Made by a program: the position numbers and the translations under genes | Assembly: GCA_002729595.1 (NCBI GenBank) | Contig: PBYL01000482.1 | Span: 29,100 to 93,099, forward strand | Source of the DNA: Thalassovita sp. | GTDB taxonomy: Bacteria > Bacteroidota > Bacteroidia > Cytophagales > Flammeovirgaceae | Length of the DNA: 64,000 nt | Direction: 5' to 3' | Notes under the pieces: generated by a model | The model's input: the letters and a program-made list of their open reading frames with translations, nothing else | Databases searched by the model: none | Told to the model about the DNA's origin: nothing | Shown: in pieces, positions 55,103 through 63,018 of the stretch | How positions within the stretch are numbered: the stretch's first letter is position 1 | How the letters are laid out: each line of letters opens with the position of its first letter

Positions 55103-55573
55103 TTAGACAGCAGCAATGCAATCAATTTCTACCAAAGAATCTCCGGGAACACCTCCGTAAACAGCAACTGTTGTACGCACTGGAGGCTTATCTCCGAATC
55201 TTCCTCTATATTCTTCATTCATTGCATGGTAATCGCTCAAATCATGCAGGTAAACATTCACTTTTACCACTTTCTCCATAGACGAACCTGCTTTTTTCAA
55301 TTCAGCTTCAAGTTCATCTAACACATGTTTTGTATGAGCTTTTACATCACCTTCAAAATGAGCTCCTTTGCCAGCGATAAATACAAATCCGCCGTGTTTA
55401 ACTGCACTCGAAAACAATGGAACTTCATCGTTTTTAACTACTCCATAAACTTGTTTTTCACCATTGTTCTCTTCCAGTTTTTCGGCATTTGCAGAAGTTG
55501 CTATTCCAAGACCTGCTAAGCTTGCTAGGGAAGCACCAATTTTTTTTATAAGTGATCTGCGTTCTGATTTCAT
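55103..55573 (-). CDS. Exported RidA-family enamine/imine deaminase with Tat-type signal
   Basis: A 156-residue protein from ATG 55573 (an in-frame ATG at 55585 would add four residues). The signal is S-E-R-R-S-L-I-K-K, then a weakly hydrophobic stretch and A-N-A, a twin-arginine type. The mature domain is RidA: P-V-R-T-T-V-A-V carries the conserved Arg, and G-D-S-L-V-E-I-D-C-I-A-A-V the terminal strand. RidA proteins hydrolyse reactive enamine/imine intermediates released by PLP enzymes. RidA is normally cytoplasmic. It is first after susD (54 bases) and before the PLP enzyme gene. Confidence 0.9.
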   Translation of the reverse strand: MKSERRSLIKKIGASLASLAGLGIATSANAEKLEENNGEKQVYGVVKNDEVPLFSSAVKHGGFVFIAGKGAHFEGDVKAHTKHVLDELEAELKKAGSSMEKVVKVNVYLHDLSDYHAMNEEYRGRFGDKPPVRTTVAVYGGVPGDSLVEIDCIAAV

Positions 55574-55639
55574 TTGTAATTGCATGAATTAAATAATAAT
55601 TGTATTGTAAATTGTAAGATTAAAAGGTGGTTGGATGCT

Positions 55640-57184
55640 TTATTCAGCATCCCACCAAACTCTGGCAGTAAAGTCGTTACCGCCAATTCTATTAACTGCT
55701 TCAGCCCAGTTGGTTGCATTTAATGTCTCTTCGTCTGGCGGATAGATTAACCTTCTTGGAATGGTACCATTGGTAATATTACCTGGAACACTTACAGGTG
55801 TTAAAAGTGGATAACCTGATCTTCTCCAGTTTGAATAAATCTCTGTTTCGTCTGGGAAAAGCGACACCCAATACTGTGTGTTAATTTGCTCCAACTTCTC
55901 TTCTGTTGTACCAGTTGAAAAAGGATTTTGTGCTAGGTAAGCATTAATTTTACTATCAGAGATATATCCTGCTGATGCATCGTACAAAGACCAATTTCTC
56001 ATAGAAGCACTCACTGCATTTTCGTATGCATCTTCTGCTGAGATTGTACTACTCCAACCTTTTACTGCAGCTTCTGCAAGCAATAAGTTGGTTTCTGCAT
56101 TGGTAATTACCAAAAATGGAGATTCGTAATTTAATAAGGTATTAGGATTTGGTTCTGAATAAGAGCCATAGTTTTCCGGAGCACTACCACCAATAAGACC
56201 GTTTGGCATACCAGATTGAATAGCCGCTGAAGTATCTGCCACTCCATTTACCCAAACAATTGACAAAACATTTAATCTTGGATCGTTGGTTTCTTTTAAG
56301 TATGAGATAAAAGTTTCTGCTAATTTGCCACCCTCTTTGTTACTTACTCCGTCACCAGTTCCGTAATCGTTGCTCAATAAACCATAAGCAACCGGATTGT
56401 AATTAAATGTTTGCGGACCATCAGTGTAAGGAATTGATGCAACATCGGCATCGTCCATAATTACTCCACCAGCAATTGCTTTTTGTACCCAAGTTTGAGA
56501 CGTTGCAGCATCCACTTTAGATAACCTTGAACCTAATCTCAGCATAAGAGAATAAGCAAACTTTCTCCACTGAACAGTATTACCACTGTAGATTAAATCT
56601 GCATCACCAAAAGAAGCTTTAGAATCATCTAGTGCAAGTACCGCTTCTTCTAGTTCACTTAACAAGTCAGTGTAAATAGAACTTTGCTCATCGTACTTTG
56701 GCGTATAGATAGTACTTGTATAACCCATTGCTGCCTCAGAATATGGAATATCTCCATATAAATCTGTGATTTTATGCATAACATACACCTTCCAAATTCT
56801 AGCAATAGAAAGTAAATTAACTTGTTCTGGGTCTTCTTCAACGGCTTTAATTACTTCAGCAATCTCATTAACTGCATTCGGGAAAATACCATTGAAATAA
56901 TCGTAAGGATAGCCTCCTTGAGACCAAGTATATCTGTCTCCTAAACTCGGAACATCTTTGTATGTAGCGAAATGCTGCATAAATCCACCCGCACAAATTA
57001 CATTGGTTGCATAGTACTGGCAATCAATCGCATCTAACTGTGCTTTAGTAAAAATATACTCGGCAGTGGGTTCATTTACTGCGTCTGGGTTATTGTTTAG
57101 TTCTTCAAAACCTTCGTCACAAGACTGAAGCCCGATGAAGAGAACAGCCAAAAGACTATATATAATTTTAAATAGATTTTTCAT
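55640..57184 (-). CDS. SusD/RagB-like lipoprotein (SusD_like)
   Basis: A 514-residue surface lipoprotein (lipobox G-L-Q-S-C, Cys22). Sequence pattern C-D-E-G-F-E-E-L-N-N-N-P and the C-terminal Y-W-V-S-L-F-P-D-E-T-E-I-Y-S-N-W-R-R-S-G-Y-P mark the SusD/RagB (SusD-like 2) group. It is 28 bases downstream of its SusC partner. The neighbours suggest that the ligand is a nitrogen-containing small molecule or oligomer instead of an ordinary glycan. Confidence 0.94.
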   Translation of the reverse strand: MKNLFKIIYSLLAVLFIGLQSCDEGFEELNNNPDAVNEPTAEYIFTKAQLDAIDCQYYATNVICAGGFMQHFATYKDVPSLGDRYTWSQGGYPYDYFNGIFPNAVNEIAEVIKAVEEDPEQVNLLSIARIWKVYVMHKITDLYGDIPYSEAAMGYTSTIYTPKYDEQSSIYTDLLSELEEAVLALDDSKASFGDADLIYSGNTVQWRKFAYSLMLRLGSRLSKVDAATSQTWVQKAIAGGVIMDDADVASIPYTDGPQTFNYNPVAYGLLSNDYGTGDGVSNKEGGKLAETFISYLKETNDPRLNVLSIVWVNGVADTSAAIQSGMPNGLIGGSAPENYGSYSEPNPNTLLNYESPFLVITNAETNLLLAEAAVKGWSSTISAEDAYENAVSASMRNWSLYDASAGYISDSKINAYLAQNPFSTGTTEEKLEQINTQYWVSLFPDETEIYSNWRRSGYPLLTPVSVPGNITNGTIPRRLIYPPDEETLNATNWAEAVNRIGGNDFTARVWWDAE

Positions 57185-57212
57185 TTTAGTTATCCTTTGA
57201 AGTGTGGATTAA

Positions 57213-60200
57213 TTAAAATTTAACTTTCAAGTTGAAACCGAAGCTGCGTGTACGAGGCAATGCAAAAGATTCGAAACCTTGAGCATTTCCGTTGGTGTGG
57301 CTAGTTTCTGGATCGAAGTTTTCAGTTTTACGATAAAGGATAGCCAGATTTCGTGCAACAAAAGACAATGAAGCAGATTGAATTTTAGCAGCCTTTAAAA
57401 ACTCTTTAGGGATATTATATCCTAAAATTACTTGGCGTAATTTGACAAAACTTCCATCAAAAGTGTTGAGTACAGAGTAGTTTTTCTGATTATCATAATA
57501 CAATCTGAATGCATCAGAATCGTAGTCGATGTGGCTTGTATATGGATTCCCTTCTTCATCAACACCTTCTAAATCAAGACCATTTTCTCTGCCTTCCAAC
57601 GTGTTTTCAAGTAATCCGAAACGCATGGCATAAGTGTTCATTACAGAGAATACTTTGTTGCCAAATTTGCCATCTAGCAATACGCTAAGTGATAATCTTT
57701 TATAATTGAATGTATTGGTTAAACCCATTGTAAGCGGAGGCACACCTTGACCTAACTCAACCAGTTCTGATCTTACCGGATAACCTGATGTAGAGTTGAA
57801 AACGATATCGCCATTATCATTTCTGAGCATATCGTAACCCTTAATAATTCCGTAAGGTCTTCCAATATCATTATAAACACCTGCCCAACCACCAACACTA
57901 CTAGACATTTGGATGGTATTTAAACCTTCTGCCAATTTGGTGATTTCACTTTGGTTATAGGCAAAATTGTAGCTCACATCCCAAATAAATCCTTTTGCAT
58001 TTACTGGTGTAGCAGTTAATAATACCTCAATACCTTTGTTTTGAAGCTCACCAACATTTAGCTGTGCATAGTTGTAACCAGATGTAATTGGAATAGCCGT
58101 ATTTACGATGTCATCAGTAGTTTTTCTATTGTAGTAAGCGACATCGAAACCAAGTGCTCCATTAAACAATTTACCTTCTAAACCTAATTCGTAAGTCGTT
58201 GAAGTTAAAGGCCTTAAGTTAGGATCGGTGATGGTACCAGAAGTTACATTTTGCAATGCTTGACCAGCATGCCCACCTTGAACCATACTATAAGTTAAAT
58301 TCACTGCATAAGGGTCTGGAATAGCTCCACCAACTTGTGCCCAAGAACCTCTCACTTTTGCATAGCTGATAGCACTTGGTAATTCAAAAGCCTCAGAAAG
58401 CACTAAGCTACCTCCTATTGATGGATAGAAAATGGTGTTGTTATCTAAACTTAAAGTAGAAAACCAATCTTGGCGACCTGTAATGCTTAAGTATGCAATA
58501 CCTTTATAATCTAAATCTAATGAACCAAATACTGAGTTAGTTTCAGTTTTTTGATAATTAGGTGTATTGGTAATAGAAGTTAGGTTGGTATAGCTGTAGA
58601 AATATGGCAAGATAAATTGAGTACCGTCTATGCTCGTTTCATCTTGAGTAAAAATACGCTTGTTAGCACCTACCATCAATGTTGCATCAATCACATTGTT
58701 AAAAGATTTGTGGTAGTTAAGGTTTGCCATTGCGTTGGTCTCAGAAACAACAGACTTTAAGCCGTGGTATTCACCAGAACCAGGGATAGCCAAATACTGT
58801 GTACCTGTAGGAATAATACCTACAAAATTGAAATTGTAGAAATCTTGGCTAACTGTTCCTTTTACATATAAATCATCCAAAATATCGTACTTCACGCTCG
58901 TCATCCCGATGAATCTGTTCTTCTCATCTTTAGTCTGATATCTGTTGATGATGAAGTAAGGATTGGTAGCATAAGGAGTTTCGTTCCAAACAAACTCGTC
59001 TCCGTTTTCTAAATAACCAGGTGAAAGTTGCGTCGCATTTACAGTGTTAGCAAGCATTAATATCCAGTTCGGGTTACCGTTTGCATCGCCTGCCATGGTT
59101 CTGTTGTTCACTTTTTCCAAATTGTATTGGGCAGACGCTTCAACAGTTATTTTCTCACCGATTTGACCACTTAGACTTAGGTTAGCAATTTTCTTATTTA
59201 ATGAAGAGTTCGGCAAGATACCTTCATTATCCATATTGGAAACAGAAAGTCTGTAGTTTAAATCTTCAGAACCTCCTGTTAACGCTATGGTGTTAGTAAA
59301 AGTAGTACCTGTGCGGTAAAACTCCTTAATATTATCTTTTACATTTACTGCTGAGTACGGGTGCATTTCTCCATCTAAAGACATATAGTCTTGACCATCA
59401 ATTTTAGCTCCCCAAGAGTGTCTACCCCAACTGATAGCTTCTGCTTGTGTAGTTGGTTTTCTACCTAGTTTACCATGTCCGTATTCATACTGGAATTTTT
59501 GTGGGAAGATCGCAGGTGTTTCAAAAGTAAATGTAGAGTTATATTCTACGCCTATACCTTGTCTTGCTGCACCTTTTTTAGTGGTGATAAGAATAACACC
59601 GTTGGCAGCTCTCGCTCCGTAAAGTGCGGCAGCAGTTCCACCTTTTAGTACACTTATACTTTCAATATCATCTGGGTTAATACCTGAAATACCATCACCA
59701 CGGTCGATATTAAGACCACCACCATTCGCAGATGGACTACCACCAGGATTGCTGTTATCTATCGGCATACCATTTACCACGTACAAAGGCTGGTTATTAC
59801 CATTTAAAGAACCATTACCTCTAATAATTACCCTACTCGAACCACCAGGGCCAGTAGAAAGTCCAGTGGCGTTTACACCAGCAATTTTACCAGTAAGTGC
59901 GTTTGCTACATTTATTTCTCTGGCTTGCGTAAACTCCTCACCTTTCACCTCTGTAACTGAATAAGCCAAAGCACTTTTAGATTTCTCAATACCCAAAGCC
60001 GTTACTACAATTTCGTTGAGTGTTTGGGCTTCAGATTCCATTACTACATCTATAACCGTTTGAGAACCAATTGCATACTCTTTAGCTTTATATCCAATAA
60101 ATGAAAAAATAAGTGTACCATTTACATTCTCAGCAGGGATTGAAAGCGAATAGCTACCATAAATATCTGTAGTAGTTCCCAGCTTTGTACCTTTCAATAA

Positions 60201-60677
60201 AACGTTAACTCCGGGCAGCGACTGACCGTCTGCACCGTCCGTCACTTTACCGGTGATAACGAGTTGCTGGTTGTCTTCAATTATTAATTCATCAACAGTT
60301 GGGTATTTATTTTTATCATCTAAATCAACATAGATGTTTCCATTTATTCTTTTAAATCTTAAGCCCGATTTTCTGGCTATTTCACTTAAAATATCTCCTA
60401 ATGACTGCTGCTGGGCATTTATTGTAATTCTATCTTTATCTTCTATAATACTCTTATAATATGAAAACTTAAATGAAGTATTAGTCTCAATTTTATTAAA
60501 AACATCTGCCAGTTGAGCGTCTTCTTCTATCAGTGTTAAATAAATTTCATTGAGGCTTGCACTCTGGCCATTGCCATCGTTTGCAAGCATTACTCCTGTA
60601 AGTGCCAATTGTATTATTATGCCATAAAATACAAACCGGGACATCCTTAAAATTTGTTTAAGTAAATACTTATTCAT
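57213..60677 (-). CDS. SusC/RagA-family TonB-linked outer-membrane receptor with STN domain
   Basis: A 1154-residue importer: signal/anchor (1-32, V-M-L-A-N), STN domain (about 50-115), CarboxypepD-reg-like domain (V-I-T-G-K-V-T-D-G-A-D-G-Q-S-L-P-G-V-N), TonB-linked plug (L-N-E-I-V-V-T-A-L-G-I, V-L-K-G-G-T-A-A-A-L-Y-G-A-R-A-A-N-G-V-I), and barrel ending F-N-L-K-V-K-F. The STN domain predicts signal transfer to the FecR protein encoded 256 bases upstream. It pairs with the SusD-like gene downstream. Confidence 0.96.
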   Translation of the reverse strand: MNKYLLKQILRMSRFVFYGIIIQLALTGVMLANDGNGQSASLNEIYLTLIEEDAQLADVFNKIETNTSFKFSYYKSIIEDKDRITINAQQQSLGDILSEIARKSGLRFKRINGNIYVDLDDKNKYPTVDELIIEDNQQLVITGKVTDGADGQSLPGVNVLLKGTKLGTTTDIYGSYSLSIPAENVNGTLIFSFIGYKAKEYAIGSQTVIDVVMESEAQTLNEIVVTALGIEKSKSALAYSVTEVKGEEFTQAREINVANALTGKIAGVNATGLSTGPGGSSRVIIRGNGSLNGNNQPLYVVNGMPIDNSNPGGSPSANGGGLNIDRGDGISGINPDDIESISVLKGGTAAALYGARAANGVILITTKKGAARQGIGVEYNSTFTFETPAIFPQKFQYEYGHGKLGRKPTTQAEAISWGRHSWGAKIDGQDYMSLDGEMHPYSAVNVKDNIKEFYRTGTTFTNTIALTGGSEDLNYRLSVSNMDNEGILPNSSLNKKIANLSLSGQIGEKITVEASAQYNLEKVNNRTMAGDANGNPNWILMLANTVNATQLSPGYLENGDEFVWNETPYATNPYFIINRYQTKDEKNRFIGMTSVKYDILDDLYVKGTVSQDFYNFNFVGIIPTGTQYLAIPGSGEYHGLKSVVSETNAMANLNYHKSFNNVIDATLMVGANKRIFTQDETSIDGTQFILPYFYSYTNLTSITNTPNYQKTETNSVFGSLDLDYKGIAYLSITGRQDWFSTLSLDNNTIFYPSIGGSLVLSEAFELPSAISYAKVRGSWAQVGGAIPDPYAVNLTYSMVQGGHAGQALQNVTSGTITDPNLRPLTSTTYELGLEGKLFNGALGFDVAYYNRKTTDDIVNTAIPITSGYNYAQLNVGELQNKGIEVLLTATPVNAKGFIWDVSYNFAYNQSEITKLAEGLNTIQMSSSVGGWAGVYNDIGRPYGIIKGYDMLRNDNGDIVFNSTSGYPVRSELVELGQGVPPLTMGLTNTFNYKRLSLSVLLDGKFGNKVFSVMNTYAMRFGLLENTLEGRENGLDLEGVDEEGNPYTSHIDYDSDAFRLYYDNQKNYSVLNTFDGSFVKLRQVILGYNIPKEFLKAAKIQSASLSFVARNLAILYRKTENFDPETSHTNGNAQGFESFALPRTRSFGFNLKVKF

Positions 60678-60711
60678 AATATTAAATGATTTTTGAAATA
60701 GAAAATCTATT

Positions 60712-60750
60712 CCTGTGTGAGGGGAGACGGCAAATCAGATCCTCACCAGG
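60712..60750 (-). promoter_or_regulatory. Structured 5' leader of the second susC
   Basis: Two-part stem: CCTG/CAGG and TGAGG/CCTCA (outer arms at 60712 and 60747; inner at 60718 and 60741) with an 18-base loop. It starts 35 bases before the susC start codon, similar to the position of the leader structure of the other susC, and carries a GGGAGAC motif. A GC-rich patch in an otherwise AT-rich gap. Confidence 0.45.
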
Positions 60751-60933
60751 TTTTTAGTAAGTCGGCAAAAGAAAGGAGTCAACTATAAAGCCGATGACCT
60801 TATAACTGGTTTCAATAATAGAAAGTCCCTCACTTTTTGGTAAGCACTAGGATAAGTAACGTTACTTTCTTGTGGTGTCTATTGGATGTTAATGGCTGAA
60901 ATAAATGAATATTTCTATGTATTATGGTTAATA

Positions 60934-61980
60934 TTATTCTTTGTTGTAAATGTAAAGCTTCCCTTCTTTCCACTCATATCTAAATCTGGAAGCATAACTT
61001 AAACCTACCAGTACAGACTCTAAAGACTCATTCTCATACCTACCCATGTAGTTCTTTCTGTCTGGTGTATAGTTTACATTGATAATTTCTACTCCGTACC
61101 AATCTGAAAGTGCTTTAATCACATCTTCAAAAGCGGCATTGTCTATAATAAGCACTCCATCTTTCCAAGCAAATTCTTTGTCCCAATTATCAATCTCTAA
61201 AGCTTCGTGCTTATTCGTTTCTTTGTCGTAAATCACCTTCTGCCCTTTTAGCAACTTTTCTTCATACACTCCTGCTTTACTCACTTTTACTATGCCTGTT
61301 GCCACAGCGACGTTTACATTGTTATTGTCTTTATAACCACTTACTTTAAAAGAAGTACCAAGTACCATTACTTCGTGATCTTCAGTTTTTACAATAAATG
61401 GTTTTCCGTTTTTTTCAACTTCAAAAAATGCTTCCCCTTGTAAAAAAATTACTCGTTCGTCTTGTGCATTAAAGTGTTTTGCAAATCGAATTGATGAAGA
61501 CGAATTCAATATTACAGTTGATTTATCGGGTAAAGTAATAGTTTTCTTTCTTCCTTTATCGGTATTTTTCTCAACAAGTGCTACTTCTTCTTTTGTATTT
61601 GGAGTTGAATTCAATCCTTCATAATATTTCAGAAACACTACTGAAACTATAATTAATGGTAAAATTACAGCTACAAGCTTAAACCATTGTTTTTGCCAAA
61701 GGCGCAATTCACCCTGGTAAGTAACATTGTGCACACTGCTATTTTCATCTAAATTTAGATCTCTAAGAATAGATTCCCATTGGTCTGCTTTTAGATCACG
61801 AAAGATATCTAGCTTATGTGTTTCTTGTTCAAAATCTGCCCTGATGAATTCTTTTAATACTTTCTCGTTTTTATTTTTTGCAAGCCAATCAAACACCTTC
61901 TTCTTCTCGCTTTCGGTGCATTTTCCATCAAAAAACCTTTGCAACAAATCATTGATTTCTGAATTACTTTTGTCTTGCAT
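60934..61980 (-). CDS. FecR-family anti-sigma factor
   Basis: A 348-residue inner-membrane protein: cytoplasmic sigma-binding region (1-90), membrane span (about 100-118, F-K-L-V-A-V-I-L-P-L-I-I-V), FecR domain (K-T-I-T-L-P-D-K-S-T-V-I-L-N, G-E-A-F-F-E-V, V-L-G-T-S-F-K-V) and C-terminal STN-like domain (F-E-D-V-I-K-A-L-S-D-W-Y-G-V). It transmits the SusC signal to the ECF factor. Its sigma gene is divergent, on the plus strand, not upstream on the same strand as in the first locus. Confidence 0.95.
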   Translation of the reverse strand: MQDKSNSEINDLLQRFFDGKCTESEKKKVFDWLAKNKNEKVLKEFIRADFEQETHKLDIFRDLKADQWESILRDLNLDENSSVHNVTYQGELRLWQKQWFKLVAVILPLIIVSVVFLKYYEGLNSTPNTKEEVALVEKNTDKGRKKTITLPDKSTVILNSSSSIRFAKHFNAQDERVIFLQGEAFFEVEKNGKPFIVKTEDHEVMVLGTSFKVSGYKDNNNVNVAVATGIVKVSKAGVYEEKLLKGQKVIYDKETNKHEALEIDNWDKEFAWKDGVLIIDNAAFEDVIKALSDWYGVEIINVNYTPDRKNYMGRYENESLESVLVGLSYASRFRYEWKEGKLYIYNKE

Positions 61981-62390
61981 ATATTAAATTAGATTGTATT
62001 GAGTAGTGTTGTTAAGGTCTTGTACTATTATATATCCCATTTCTGCATAACGACCCCTATTGGGTTTCGAAAAAAATTTAAAAATTAATTGTAATTATCA
62101 ACAATCATAATTTAAAAGAACACGTAATTTACTGACATTAAGATACTTACATACCATTCGATTAGCCGAAATATTTTTCTAATTTTTTGAAATAATTTTC
62201 TTTAGCATTGAAAATAAGCTGATCTAGACTATCAAAATTACTCATGCAACTTTATAGTTTAAGCAAAGCAGTGAATGATCAATTTCCATTTATTTCCGAA
62301 AGATTAACTTATAATTTCTAAAGTATTTATGGAAAGTTAAATCTTTTTCCTAACTTGGAATTTAAAGTGAATTATTAGCATAATTTCCAT
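61981..62390. other. Divergent intergenic region between fecR and sigma genes
   Basis: 410 AT-rich bases with no supported gene. They should hold both promoters. A short ACCC/GGGT inverted repeat (about 62047-62061) lies near the fecR start. No clear consensus promoter or operator was identified by eye. Confidence 0.4.
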
Positions 62391-62948
62391 ATGAGCAATA
62401 ATGAAGTAGCTCTTTTAAAGGCAGGCGATCTTAAAGCCTTTAAACAAGTTTATGATACCAATTGGGATCGATTATTTAGAATTTCATTTAAATATTTACA
62501 AAACAGACAGGATGCTGAAGAAGCAGTTCATGATATATTTACGACCTTTTGGAGATACAGAAACAATTTAGATGCAAACCAAGGTATAAATGGCTATTTG
62601 CTAAAAATTGCTCAAACTACTTTACTCAAGATTGTTCGCAGAAAGAAGATTGAGTATGTTTCATACCCTCATGAAAATATTGCTACTACCAACCACACTG
62701 AAAATGAAGTAATCATTAGAAACTTCGAGGAATACTCTAGCAGCTTGATTGATGAACTTCCAGAAAAAAGGAAACTCATCTTTCAAATGAGTAGAGACCA
62801 AGGGATGAGTTATGATGAAATAGCTAAGCAACTGAATATTTCTAAAAAGACTGTGGAAAACCAAATGGTTTCTGCCTTAAAATTCTTAAGAAAGAAGTTG
62901 CATTCATCTATATTAATTAGCTTATTATTATTAGTATTTAAGTTTTAA
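62391..62948 (+). CDS. ECF RNA polymerase sigma factor
   Basis: A 185-residue ECF sigma factor. Region 2 (F-K-Q-V-Y-D-T-N-W-D-R-L-F-R-I and D-A-E-E-A-V-H-D-I-F-T-T-F-W) and region 4 (M-S-Y-D-E-I-A-K-Q-L-N-I-S-K-K-T-V-E-N) are clear. A hydrophobic tail (S-S-I-L-I-S-L-L-L-L-V-F-K-F) follows region 4, as in the other sigma factor of this window. It is divergent from the fecR gene and presumably controls the second SusC/SusD locus. Confidence 0.95.
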   Translation: MSNNEVALLKAGDLKAFKQVYDTNWDRLFRISFKYLQNRQDAEEAVHDIFTTFWRYRNNLDANQGINGYLLKIAQTTLLKIVRRKKIEYVSYPHENIATTNHTENEVIIRNFEEYSSSLIDELPEKRKLIFQMSRDQGMSYDEIAKQLNISKKTVENQMVSALKFLRKKLHSSILISLLLLVFKF

Positions 62949-62969
62949 TTGAAATTTGCTTAAAACAAA

Positions 62970-62993
62970 AGTGACACCTTTTAAAGTGCCACT
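62970..62993 (-). terminator. Terminator between converging sigma and oxidase genes
   Basis: AGTG-A-CAC / GTG-C-CACT stem with one mismatch and an 8-base loop. On the minus strand it is followed by TTTTGTTTT, so it mainly serves the oxidase gene. Confidence 0.65.
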
Positions 62994-63018
62994 GTATTTA
63001 TTAAGCCATTTCTTATTA

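Noticed and set aside
55094..55519. Plus-strand ORFs opposite the ridA gene
   Set aside because: They are antisense shadows of a well-supported exported RidA and have no domain of their own.
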